Notes under the pieces: generated by a model
The model's database searches: none
Seen by the model: the letters and a program-made list of their open reading frames with translations, nothing else
What the model was told of the DNA's origin: nothing
NCBI GenBank assembly: GCA_964396535.1
Contig: CAYNFT010000004.1
Span: forward strand, 1 to 46,028
DNA from: CAYNFT01 sp964396535
GTDB lineage: Bacteria; Chloroflexota; Dehalococcoidia; Dehalococcoidales; UBA2162
Length of the DNA stretch: 46,028 nucleotides
Reading direction: 5' to 3'
Position numbers and translations under genes: made by a program
Shown here: positions 33,764 to 42,027 of the stretch, one piece after another
How positions within the stretch are numbered: position 1 is the first letter of the stretch
Layout: the number at the start of each line of letters is the position of its first letter

Positions 33764-33921
33764 GCTAGGATTATAAACTACTAGCCAACGACCGACAGGC
33801 GTTGAGCTTATAGTAGTGAACATTAATAATCTGGGTCGCTTGGATCGGATATGACCGAGACGGCAAAAATAATAATTATGCTTTGAGTGCCTTCTCTGGC
33901 TGTGTCGGAGAAGGTTTTTTT
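33764..33921 (+). ncRNA. Structured leader or small RNA ending in a terminator, upstream of the pan operon
   Basis: From the predicted start the RNA can form a first hairpin (ACTACTA 33777-33783 with TAGTAGT 33811-33817, and inside it CAACG with CGTTG), a second short stem (GGTC with GACC) and a final terminator. The arrangement promoter, about 125 bases of structure, terminator, then gene start 30 bases later is that of a riboswitch or attenuator. I cannot match it to a known class by eye. It could also be an independent small RNA. Confidence 0.6.
33890..33921 (+). terminator. Intrinsic terminator in the pan operon leader
   Basis: CCTTCTC (33890-33896) and GAGAAGG (33908-33914) form a 7-base-pair stem with an 11-base loop, followed by seven T (33915-33921). 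It lies 30 bases before the first start codon of the operon, so expression needs read-through or antitermination. Confidence 0.75.
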
Positions 33922-33951
33922 AATGTCAATTTGGCTCAGTGGGAAGCTAAA

Positions 33952-34830
33952 ATGCTTAAATTGGGATTCATTGGAGCCGGAACTGTAGGCACTGCCCTGG
34001 CTATCAGGCTGAAAGACAGGAGCTACCAGGTAGTAGCTGTGTCCAGTCGAAGTCAGGCCTCGGCTGATAAGCTAGCGTCAGCAATCAATGGTTGCCGTGC
34101 CGTCAACAGCAACCAGGCTGTAGCTGATGCTGCTGAGCTTGTCTTCATCACTACCCCCGATGGGGCTATCGCCCCGGTAGCATCTGAAATACGGTGGCAC
34201 GCTGGGCAGAATGTAGTTCACTGCAGCGGTGCTGATTCAACTGATATTCTGGAACCAGCCAAGAAATCAGGCGCTCAGGCTGGCGCTTTTCATCCCTTAC
34301 AGACCTTCGCCAGTGTAAAACAAGCCATAGATAATATGCCAGGCTCAACTTTCGCCATAGAGGCCGAGGAACCTCTATTAACCAGCCTCAAGGAAATGGC
34401 TGCCACCCTTGGTGGTCACTGGATAGAGCTGAAGGCAGGGGATAAAGTAGTTTATCATGCGGCAGCCGTCATCGCCTGTAACTATCTGGTAACCCTGGTC
34501 AAGTTAGCCACTGACCTGTGGCAAACCTTCGACATCCCAGCACAGCAAGCCAGCCAGGCACTGCTGCCACTTATACGAGGCACAATTCACAATATTGAAA
34601 CTGTCGGTATACCCCAATGCCTAACTGGACCGATTGCCCGGGGTGATACCGGCACTATTAGGAAACACATAGAAGCGCTGGAAAAAGTAGCCCCTAACGT
34701 ACTTTCCACTTACTGCGAACTTGGTCGGCAAACCATCTCGGTCGCCCTAGCCAAAGGGAGAATAAATGAACAGCAAGCAGAGGAACTGCAAAATATATTA
34801 AAGCAACCGAACCTTTTAGTAAACATATAG
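33952..34830 (+). CDS. Rossmann-fold and DUF2520 domain oxidoreductase; candidate ketopantoate reductase
   Basis: About 292 residues from ATG 33952 (MLKLGFIGAGTVGTALAIRL), chosen because a GGGAAG site lies just upstream and the glycine motif GAGTVG then starts at the N-terminus. Residues 1-130 are the NAD(P)-binding domain (VFITTPDGAIAPVA, VHCSGADSTDIL, GAFHPLQTFAS); the rest is the helical DUF2520 domain (AGDKVVYHAAAVIACNYLVT, LIRGTIHNIE, GPIARGD). It is the first gene before panD, panB and panC, which lack the reductase PanE. By context and fold it could reduce ketopantoate; this is inference. It ends 14 bases before panD. Confidence 0.88.
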   Translation: MLKLGFIGAGTVGTALAIRLKDRSYQVVAVSSRSQASADKLASAINGCRAVNSNQAVADAAELVFITTPDGAIAPVASEIRWHAGQNVVHCSGADSTDILEPAKKSGAQAGAFHPLQTFASVKQAIDNMPGSTFAIEAEEPLLTSLKEMAATLGGHWIELKAGDKVVYHAAAVIACNYLVTLVKLATDLWQTFDIPAQQASQALLPLIRGTIHNIETVGIPQCLTGPIARGDTGTIRKHIEALEKVAPNVLSTYCELGRQTISVALAKGRINEQQAEELQNILKQPNLLVNI

Positions 34831-34844
34831 AAGGAGTGAGCCAA

Positions 34845-35216
34845 ATGAGAATAATGCTTAAAAGCAAAATCCACCGAGCCTGTGTTACCAACTGCAATAT
34901 CGACTACGAAGGCAGCATCACTATTGATAGTGAGCTTATGAAAGCCGCCGACATTCTCCCCTACGAACGAGTGGAAGTGCTCAACATCAACAATGGCGCC
35001 CGTTTTGATACCTATGCCATCGAAGGTGAAAAAGGCGAAATCTGTATCAACGGTGCTGCGGCTAGATTAGCTACAAAAGGAGATATTGTTATCATCCTCT
35101 GCTTCTGCCATCTTGAGGATGCAGAAGCTCACAGCATCACACCCACACTGGTTTATGTTGATGCCAATAACGTTATCACCAAAATCAAAGGAGCAGTTGA
35201 GGCTGTAACTCCCTAG
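34845..35216 (+). CDS. panD: Aspartate 1-decarboxylase proenzyme
   Basis: Makes beta-alanine from aspartate with a pyruvoyl group. Self-cleavage is expected at Gly23-Ser24 in IDYEGSITID; the N-terminus MRIMLKSKIHRACVT and the YERVEVLNINNGARFDTYAI and GDIVIILCFC segments are normal for the family. I chose ATG 34845 (AAGGAG 8 bases upstream); a GTG three codons earlier is less likely. Part of the pan operon. Confidence 0.95.
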   Translation: MRIMLKSKIHRACVTNCNIDYEGSITIDSELMKAADILPYERVEVLNINNGARFDTYAIEGEKGEICINGAAARLATKGDIVIILCFCHLEDAEAHSITPTLVYVDANNVITKIKGAVEAVTP

Positions 35217-35226
35217 GAGAAGGGTA

Positions 35227-36060
35227 ATGCGCGTTACCATAAACCAGATAAAAGAAATGAAACCGAAGGGTGAGAAAATTTCCATGCTCACTGCCTACGA
35301 CTACTCCACAGCCAAGATAGTCGATGAGGTAGGAATACCACTAATTCTGGTTGGAGACAGCCTGGGAATGGTAATTCTGGGTTATGAAACAACCCTGCCG
35401 GTAACTATAGAGGTAATGCTGCACCACACCAAAGCCGTAGTTAGAGGCACTCAGCACGCAATGATTATTGGTGATATGCCCTTTATGACCTATCACGTCA
35501 GTGTTGAGGATTGTCTCCGGAATGCTGCTCGTTTTATTCAGGAAGCTGGCGCTCAGGCAATTAAGCTCGAGGGCGGCGTAACCGTAGCGGAAAAGGTAAG
35601 AAGAGTCGTAGAGTGCGGCATCCCGGTTATGGGACACATTGGGCTCACTCCGCAATCAGTCCACCAGTTGGGCGGTCATAGAGTGCAGGGCAGAACCCCA
35701 GAGGCAGCAGCCAGGTTGCTTGAAGACGCTCAAGCCCTGGAGGAAGCTGGCGCCTTCAGCATCGTTCTGGAGACGGTTCCAGCTCAACTTGCCTCCCTGA
35801 TTACTCAGAAAATAAGTATCCCAATCATTGGTATCGGCGCCGGCATAGGCTGCGATGGTCAGGTTCAGATTATCAACGACATTCTGGGCTCTTATACCGA
35901 TTTTGTCCCCAGACATGCCAAGCAATATGCAAAACTTGCCGATATCATCCGAAACGCTATTACTGAATACGATAACGAGGTGAAAGCAGGCACCTTCCCC
36001 ACCGAGAAGCAAAGCTTCTCTATGGACGAAAGCCTACTAGCCGAATTAAAGGTAAAATAG
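35227..36060 (+). CDS. panB: 3-methyl-2-oxobutanoate hydroxymethyltransferase
   Basis: 277 residues. Uses 5,10-methylene-tetrahydrofolate to make ketopantoate from 2-oxoisovalerate. Family blocks: SMLTAYDYSTAKIVDEVGIP, ILVGDSLGMVILGYETTLPV (metal-binding Asp), KLEGG, GHIGLTPQSVHQLGG and IIGIGAGIGCDGQVQI. It lies 10 bases after panD with AGGAGAAGGG before the ATG. Confidence 0.96.
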   Translation: MRVTINQIKEMKPKGEKISMLTAYDYSTAKIVDEVGIPLILVGDSLGMVILGYETTLPVTIEVMLHHTKAVVRGTQHAMIIGDMPFMTYHVSVEDCLRNAARFIQEAGAQAIKLEGGVTVAEKVRRVVECGIPVMGHIGLTPQSVHQLGGHRVQGRTPEAAARLLEDAQALEEAGAFSIVLETVPAQLASLITQKISIPIIGIGAGIGCDGQVQIINDILGSYTDFVPRHAKQYAKLADIIRNAITEYDNEVKAGTFPTEKQSFSMDESLLAELKVK

Positions 36061-36092
36061 CAGGCAGATAATGTCAGACATAACCAGACTCT

Positions 36093-36178
36093 CTCGGGGC
36101 GTTTAAGAGGGGCGAAGCCCCTCTTTATATACCCTCCCCCTTCCCCTTGATAAGGGGAAGGGGGATAAGGGGGATGGG
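36093..36178. repeat. C/G-rich dispersed intergenic repeat, copy 2
   Basis: Lies between panB and panC. It contains AAGAGGGGC GAA GCCCCTCTT (36105-36125) and a palindrome CCCCCTTCCCCTT GATA AAGGGGAAGGGGG, then GGGGATAAGGGGGATGGGGT. The same modules occur in the other copies, in either orientation. Confidence 0.7.
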
Positions 36179-36190
36179 GTAGATAAGATT

Positions 36191-37024
36191 ATGAAAGTCG
36201 TTGAAACCATAGCCGAGATGAGACAGTTGCGACCTGAGCTTGCCGAGCCAGTTGGCTTTGTCCCCACTATGGGCTATCTTCATGACGGCCATCTATCTCT
36301 GGTCAAACGAGCCAGGGCAGAAAACCAGACGGTAGTATCCAGCATATTTGTTAATCCAACTCAGTTTGGTCCCCAGGAAGATTTTAAGAGCTATCCCCGC
36401 GACACCGAGCGAGATTTGGCTTTATTAGAAAACGAAAAAAACGATTTCGTCTTTATGCCTTCAGTAGCTGAGATGTATCCCACACGATTCGATGCCTGGG
36501 TAGAGGTGGGCAAGGTTACCGAACGGCTGGAAGGTGCTTCCCGCCCCACCCATTTCAGAGGAGTAACCACGGTGGTCGCCAAGCTGTTCAATATTGTCCA
36601 GCCAACCAAGGCTTACTTCGGGCAGAAAGACGCCCAGCAGTTAATAGTTATTAAGAAGACGGCGGCTGACCTGAATATGAACCTGGAAGTGGTTGCCTGT
36701 CCCACGATACGTGAGCCAGACGGTCTGGCAATGAGCAGCCGCAATACCTACCTCAATCCTGAAGAGCGCAAAGCGGCGGCAGTCCTCTACCAGGCACTAA
36801 GCCTGGCTAAGCAACTGTGGTCGCAGGGCGAAAAAAGCGCCGAAAAAATACGACAGGAAATGACCCGGCTCATTCAGAAACAACCCTTAGCCCATATTGA
36901 TTATGTCAGTGTAGCCGATAATGAGACCCTGGAGGAACTGGATGAGGTCAAGCCCCCGGCTCTGGTCTCGCTGGCAGTGAAAATCGGTAAGCCAAGGCTG
37001 ATAGATAATGTAGTGCTGGAATAA
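36191..37024 (+). CDS. panC: Pantoate-beta-alanine ligase
   Basis: 277 residues. Joins pantoate and beta-alanine with ATP. The HIGH-type motif is GYLHDGHLSLV; other blocks VVSSIFVNPTQFGPQEDF, FGQKDAQQLIVIKK and the KMSKS-like AMSSRNTYL are in place. It starts ATG 36191 after a repeat, without a strong ribosome site. It is the last step of pantothenate synthesis. Confidence 0.96.
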   Translation: MKVVETIAEMRQLRPELAEPVGFVPTMGYLHDGHLSLVKRARAENQTVVSSIFVNPTQFGPQEDFKSYPRDTERDLALLENEKNDFVFMPSVAEMYPTRFDAWVEVGKVTERLEGASRPTHFRGVTTVVAKLFNIVQPTKAYFGQKDAQQLIVIKKTAADLNMNLEVVACPTIREPDGLAMSSRNTYLNPEERKAAAVLYQALSLAKQLWSQGEKSAEKIRQEMTRLIQKQPLAHIDYVSVADNETLEELDEVKPPALVSLAVKIGKPRLIDNVVLE

Positions 37025-37078
37025 GTACCAGATATAAATAAGTCAATGCTTTAGAATCATACAGATAGGAGCGTAAAG

Positions 37079-38461
37079 ATGTCACAGGCAAAAACAAAAA
37101 CATCCACAGAAAAGAAAGGTAAAACGGGTACCATTCCGCCGGTACAGGTCGCACTTGACCTGATTGACCTGCCCAGAGCAATTCAAATAGCCGAGGAAGC
37201 AGTAAAAGGAATCGTCTCAGAAACAGGAGACATTTCAAAAGCATGGCTGGAAGCCGGAACTCCGTTAATAAAATCCGAAGGCATGAACGCAGTTCGCGAG
37301 CTTCATGATAGATTCCCGGGTCATACGATTTGTGCCGACATGAAGGTCATGGACGCTGGTGCCACTGAGGTTGAGATTGCCGCTAAAGCCGGTGCCAACA
37401 TCGTCTTCATTCTCGGATGTGCACCAGACACCTGTATAAGTGAGGCTGTACTGGCCGGTAAGAAATACGGGGTTAAAATCGCGGCTGATTTAATCTCAGT
37501 TACGGACCCGGCGAAACGCGCCGTAGAGCTTGAAAATTTGGGGATAGACATCATAAACATACACGTGGGGCTTGACCAGCAGGTACTGGGTGTCAAACCC
37601 ATAGATTTAGTCCGGGACATATCAAAGGCAGTCTCTTCGAAAGTTATGATTTCCGCTGCCGGTGGATTGAATAGTGAAACCTCAGTTCAAGCCTATGAAG
37701 CCGGTGCCGATATTATTATCGTGGGTGGCGCGCTGTATAAGGCAAAAAGCCCCGAAGAATCGGCCAGGAAAATCGTGCAATCATTAAAGTCGGGTAAACC
37801 CATTGAAACTAAAGAATTTCTGAAATACGACAAGGAGCATCTGGTAGAAGCATTTATGAAAGTAAGCACGGCCAATATCAGTGATGCTATGCATCGAACG
37901 GGAGAGCTGAGAGGATTGAAGCCGGTATGGGAGGGCGAACCCAGCAAACTCAAGTTTGCCGGTCCTGCGGTAACGGTAAGGACTTACGACGGAGACTGGA
38001 GCGCCCCCGTTCAAGCTATCGACCACGCCAATCCAGGAGATGTCATCGTAATTGATGCCTGCCAGGGTGAGATTGCCGTATGGGGTGAACTGGCGACAAA
38101 TAGCTGCAGAAGCGTGGGGGTTGTGGGAGTTGTAATTGACGGGGCTGTCCGTGATATAGATGATATACGTAAAATGGAGTTCCCGTTATTTGCCCGTCAT
38201 TTCACGCCAACTGCGGGAGAACCAAAGGGTTTCGGTGAAATCAATGCCCCGATTGAAATTTGCGGGAGAAAAGTTGAGCCAGGTGATTGGATTATCGGTG
38301 ATGAGAGCGGTGTTGTGGTGGTGCCAGGTAATATGGCTATGGAAATGGCAAACCGTGCTATTGACGTAAATGAAAAGGAAAACCGAATCCGTGAGGAGAT
38401 TCAGCGAGGTTCAACGCTAGGGCAAACTCAATATCTGGCGAAATGGGACGTGAAAAAATAG
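37079..38461 (+). CDS. 3-hexulose-6-phosphate synthase / RraA-like fusion
   Basis: 460 residues with two domains. Residues about 20-235 are hexulose-6-phosphate synthase of the OMP-decarboxylase superfamily: VQVALDLIDLPRA, ICADMKVMDAGATE (87-92 DMKVMD active site), INIHVGLDQQ and SAAGGLNSETSVQAYEAGAD. Residues about 250-455 are RraA-like: VSTANISDAMHRTGELRGLK, GDVIVIDACQGEIAVWGELA and GVVIDGAVRDIDD near 350. The fusion is common in archaea, where the enzyme makes ribulose-5-phosphate from fructose-6-phosphate or fixes formaldehyde. It follows panC by 54 bases. Confidence 0.92.
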   Translation: MSQAKTKTSTEKKGKTGTIPPVQVALDLIDLPRAIQIAEEAVKGIVSETGDISKAWLEAGTPLIKSEGMNAVRELHDRFPGHTICADMKVMDAGATEVEIAAKAGANIVFILGCAPDTCISEAVLAGKKYGVKIAADLISVTDPAKRAVELENLGIDIINIHVGLDQQVLGVKPIDLVRDISKAVSSKVMISAAGGLNSETSVQAYEAGADIIIVGGALYKAKSPEESARKIVQSLKSGKPIETKEFLKYDKEHLVEAFMKVSTANISDAMHRTGELRGLKPVWEGEPSKLKFAGPAVTVRTYDGDWSAPVQAIDHANPGDVIVIDACQGEIAVWGELATNSCRSVGVVGVVIDGAVRDIDDIRKMEFPLFARHFTPTAGEPKGFGEINAPIEICGRKVEPGDWIIGDESGVVVVPGNMAMEMANRAIDVNEKENRIREEIQRGSTLGQTQYLAKWDVKK

Positions 38462-38506
38462 CAGTTCTGGCGAAGCTTCACTTATTATAAGATTATAGAT
38501 AAACCT

Positions 38507-38838
38507 CACCCCCTTAATCCCCCTCTCCTTGAGAAGGAGAGGGGGAAGGTATTTTAGAGAGGGGCTTCGCCCCTCTCAGACGCCCCTTTTTACATCTTTC
38601 TCCTTCAAAAGAGAGGAGGAAATTTCTGAGAAGGGCTTCGCCCCTCTCAGACACCTAAAAAAGTAAGGAAGGAAAGTCAAAGAGAGACGAAGCCTCTTGA
38701 GCAATAAATATAGGGGGTTTTACAGGGAAGAAGTTCCCATAATGATAGAGAGTTAAAGAGGGACGAAGTCCCTCTTACAAAAATACTTCCCCGTCCCCTT
38801 TTTAAGGGGAAGGGGATACAGGGGATGGAGTTATTATA
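38507..38838. repeat. C/G-rich dispersed intergenic repeat, copy 3 (long)
   Basis: Fills most of the 466-base gap between the HPS-RraA gene and miaA. It opens with CTCACCCCCTTAATCCCCCTC and ends with AAGGGGAAGGGGATACAGGGGATGGAGTT, so its ends are roughly inverted. It holds several hairpins of the type GAGGGGCTTCGCCCCTC (38561, 38635) and a related GAGGGACGAAGTCCCTC near 38760. No gene is seen. Confidence 0.7.
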
Positions 38839-38928
38839 AAATTAAGGGGGATAGGTTAGTAAATAACCACAATGGCAATGAGAAGCGGCAGAAGAATACT
38901 AATTGATAATATGCTGCTAGAATAATAA

Positions 38929-39849
38929 CTATTCTGTTAAAAATCCAGCCACCAACTCTGTGATTTCTGACTCTGCTTTATCGTCGCATATATCAAACCA
39001 CTTTATCCCCTTATCTGTTAAGCGGAACCAGTTATACTGGCGGCGGACAAGGCGGTGAGTCTCTGTCTTAATCTGATAAATAGCTGATTCCAGGGTCAAT
39101 TCGCTCTTGAGAAACATGCCAATTTGCTTATAGCCAATGCCAGACATAGCCGGTAGCTCAAAACCATAGCCCATATTCACCAGCCTTTTTACTTCCTCAA
39201 CCAGGCCCAGCTCTATCATCGCATCAACCCTTAAATCTATTCGGCGATATAGCTCTGTTCTCTCTGCGGTTAAACCTATTATGAGGGTTTTGAAAGGCGG
39301 AGCTTCCTTGCGCTGAAACTGGGAAAAGGGAGCCTTGGCATATTTAGACACCTCAAGAGCCCTTATTAAACGGCGCACATTACGCCGGTCAATGCTCTGC
39401 GCTGCCGCCGGGTCAATTTCCATCAACTCCTGATAAAGCTCTTCTGCTCCACCCCTGGTTGCTTTCTCTTCCAAACGATGCCTGAATTCAGGGTCAGGCG
39501 GAACCTGCGGTATGCCCCACCCTTCCAGCAACGCCCACACGTAGAGACCACTGCCGCCTACCAGTAGAACAAGTTTATTAAGCTGTTGAATATCATCAAT
39601 AGCCTGGTAGGCAAGCTGCTGATATTGAGCCAGACTGAAATCCTCGTCGGGATTTATTATGTCAATTAGATGATGGGGAATAAGGTATAGTTCCTGCCGG
39701 CTGGGCTTGGCCGTGCCGATATCCATATAGCGGTATACCTGCCGGCTATCGGCGCTTACTATCTCGCCGTTAAACTTCTGAGCCAGTTGAAGAGCCAGTT
39801 GGCTCTTGCCCGTAGCTGTGGGACCAACTATGGCTACCAGACGATTCAT
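38929..39849 (-). CDS. miaA: tRNA dimethylallyltransferase
   Basis: 306 residues. Adds the dimethylallyl group to A37 of tRNAs reading UNN codons. P-loop VAIVGPTATGKSQLALQLAQ, then EIVSADSRQVYRYMDIGTAKPS, HHLIDIINPDEDFSLAQYQ, GGSGLYVWALLEG and RRLIRALEVSKY; the C-terminal MSGIGYKQIGMFL and RLVRRQYNWFR blocks are intact. It overlaps tpiA by four bases. Confidence 0.96.
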   Translation of the reverse strand: MNRLVAIVGPTATGKSQLALQLAQKFNGEIVSADSRQVYRYMDIGTAKPSRQELYLIPHHLIDIINPDEDFSLAQYQQLAYQAIDDIQQLNKLVLLVGGSGLYVWALLEGWGIPQVPPDPEFRHRLEEKATRGGAEELYQELMEIDPAAAQSIDRRNVRRLIRALEVSKYAKAPFSQFQRKEAPPFKTLIIGLTAERTELYRRIDLRVDAMIELGLVEEVKRLVNMGYGFELPAMSGIGYKQIGMFLKSELTLESAIYQIKTETHRLVRRQYNWFRLTDKGIKWFDICDDKAESEITELVAGFLTE

Positions 39850-40601
39850 CTGATTTCTGCGGTTTGCCTGATAATACTCAAGAACTCGTTTGCTTTCAGA
39901 CTTGCCCCGCCGACGAGGGCACCGTCTATCTCAGATTGTTGCATAAACTCAGCAGCATTAGCAGCATTAACACTTCCGCCATATAGAATACGCACATCCT
40001 GAGCAGCTTCCTTACCATATAATTCGGAGATATTGCGGCGGATAAGCCCAATGGTCTCATTCGCCTGCTTACCGGTAGCAGCTTTGCCGGTGCCGATAGC
40101 CCAGATTGGCTCATAGGCTATAACAAAGTCGCCGGGGTAATCTATCCCGGCTAAGGATGACTTTAACTGCTCGGTTACTACTTCTTCAGTTTTCCCCGCC
40201 TCGTTTTCCTCCAGCCTCTCTCCAATACACAAAACAGGTTTTAATCCAGCCTTTAACGCTGCCGTGATTTTTTTATTAACAATCTCCCCTGTCTCATTGA
40301 AATACTGCCGGCGCTCGGAGTGTCCAATAATAACAAACTCACAAAGTTCAGCGAGCATCAATGGGGAAACTTCTCCAGTGTAGGCTCCCTTCTCCTCAAA
40401 ATATAGATTCTGCGCTCCCAGCTTAATCGAAGTCCCCTTTATTAAATCCCTGATAGCAGCCAGAGAGACAAAGGGAGGACAGACTACCTTCTCAACGCCT
40501 TTTATTTCATCAAGCCCTTGGCGAATTTCATTTACTAATGTTATAGCTTCGCTCACCGTAGTATTCATTTTCCAGTTACCAGCAATCATCGGTACACGCA
40601 T
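39846..40601 (-). CDS. tpiA: Triosephosphate isomerase
   Basis: 252 residues from ATG 40601 (MRVPMIAGNWKMNTTVSEAI); GGGAG lies six bases before it. Catalytic residues: Lys in AGNWKMN, His in IGHSERRQYF and Glu in AYEPIWAIGTGKAAT. The phosphate loop IRILYGGSVNAANA and VGGASL are standard. Part of the glycolytic run with apgM and pgk. Confidence 0.97.
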   Translation of the reverse strand: MRVPMIAGNWKMNTTVSEAITLVNEIRQGLDEIKGVEKVVCPPFVSLAAIRDLIKGTSIKLGAQNLYFEEKGAYTGEVSPLMLAELCEFVIIGHSERRQYFNETGEIVNKKITAALKAGLKPVLCIGERLEENEAGKTEEVVTEQLKSSLAGIDYPGDFVIAYEPIWAIGTGKAATGKQANETIGLIRRNISELYGKEAAQDVRILYGGSVNAANAAEFMQQSEIDGALVGGASLKANEFLSIIRQTAEIR

Positions 40602-40624
40602 TTTATTCTCCCTTAGTTTTAATA

Positions 40625-40735
40625 TAACCCCATCCCCTGTATCCACTCCACCTTAAAAAGGGGAAGGGGAAGTAGTTCTATAAGAGGGACTTCATCCCTC
40701 TTTAACTCCTTAATCATTAATGAGGGCTTTGCCTC
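40625..40735. repeat. C/G-rich dispersed intergenic repeat, copy 4
   Basis: Between tpiA and apgM. Begins AACCCCATCCCCTGTATCC, continues AAAAAGGGGAAGGGGA, and has an AGAGGGACTTCATCCCTCTT hairpin at 40683-40702 and a GAGGGCTTTGCCTCTC hairpin. Matches the ends of copies 1-3. Confidence 0.65.
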
Positions 40736-40746
40736 TCTTAATTAAT

Positions 40747-41952
40747 CTATGCACCAAATTTTGTTAATTTGAGGGCATTAGCCATAGCCAGAGGCATGAT
40801 CTGTGTGCCGGGAATCCTCCCCAATCCTCCAAGAATACAAGCTGACTCAGAAAACTCGCTCACCCTGTCAGCACGGCACCACTTAGAGTGTAAAAGCACC
40901 GGTAAGGGGTGCCAGCTATGCCCCTTGAGCAGGGCTGGTGTCGAATGGTCGCCGGTAACTACAATGACATCGGGTTTCACACCCATCATTTCAGGCAAAA
41001 AGCTATCAACCTCCTCGATAACGGCAACCTTTCTGCCAAAATCGCCATCCTCTCCAGCCGAATCAGATGCCTTTACATGTAAGAAGAAGAAATCATAGTC
41101 GTTATAGTTTTGAGTTAGCGTCTTGAATTCATCCTCAATTCTGGTTCCCGTCTCCAGAACATCCATACCAACCAACCTAGCTAACCCACGATACATGGGA
41201 TAGCTGGCAATGGCTGCTGCTTTAAGTTTATAAATTTCGTTCATATCAGGTAAGTGAGGTTGCTCCGAAAAACCGCGGAAGAGAACCATATTGGCTGGCA
41301 CATGCTCAGCAAGAGCTACTTTTATCTTATCAACAAATTGATTGGCTATGTTAGTCATCCTGTCAGCTTCCGGGCTTGTGGCAGTAATAACCAGCGGAGC
41401 TAGCCCTACCTGCTGCGGGTCAGAATCGCTGACCTCAGGAGAAAGGCCATTTCCCCGAAATACCGCTATAAAACGGTGTTCTCGCACCGGTTGAACAAGA
41501 ATTGTAACCCCGTCTATCACCAAATTATCCAGCAACTGGCACAGTTCAGTGCACTTTTCCGTAGAGATTCGCCCTGCCCTGCGGTCAGTAATCAAACCAG
41601 CCTTATCCACAGTGCAGAAGTTTCCCCGAGCGGCTACATCTCCCGGTTGCAGGTCAAAATCTATCCCGACCGCTTCCAACACTCCACGACCAATGTTGAA
41701 ACTGACCGGGTCGTAACCAAACAGGGCAAGGTGACCGGGTGCGCTGCCGGGAGTTATCCCCGGGCTTATTGGGTCACTCAGGCCACAGATACCTTCAGCC
41801 GCCAGTTTATCAAGATTTGGCGTTTTTGCCGTCTCCAGCTCCGTCTTGCCTGTCTCTGGATTAGGCAGCCCACCCAGGCCATCAATGACCAGTAATACAA
41901 TCCTGGCTGGTGAAGGTATGGAAAGTGACTTTATTAACTCCAAATTATCCAT
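40747..41952 (-). CDS. apgM: 2,3-bisphosphoglycerate-independent phosphoglycerate mutase (archaeal type)
   Basis: 401 residues of the ApgM branch of the alkaline-phosphatase superfamily. Opening ARIVLLVIDGLGGLPNPETGKTE with metal aspartate, the catalytic-serine region SPGITPGSAPGHLALFGYDP, RGNFCTVD, and the late metal site VVTGDHSTPALLKGHSWHP. Distinct from the dimeric bacterial GpmI. Situated between tpiA and pgk. Confidence 0.95.
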   Translation of the reverse strand: MDNLELIKSLSIPSPARIVLLVIDGLGGLPNPETGKTELETAKTPNLDKLAAEGICGLSDPISPGITPGSAPGHLALFGYDPVSFNIGRGVLEAVGIDFDLQPGDVAARGNFCTVDKAGLITDRRAGRISTEKCTELCQLLDNLVIDGVTILVQPVREHRFIAVFRGNGLSPEVSDSDPQQVGLAPLVITATSPEADRMTNIANQFVDKIKVALAEHVPANMVLFRGFSEQPHLPDMNEIYKLKAAAIASYPMYRGLARLVGMDVLETGTRIEDEFKTLTQNYNDYDFFFLHVKASDSAGEDGDFGRKVAVIEEVDSFLPEMMGVKPDVIVVTGDHSTPALLKGHSWHPLPVLLHSKWCRADRVSEFSESACILGGLGRIPGTQIMPLAMANALKLTKFGA

Positions 41953-42027
41953 AATTACTCAGATGTCCATAGACTATCTTTTCTTCACGAAGAACGAGTT
42001 TGAAAAGGTTATGATTCGACACAGAAC

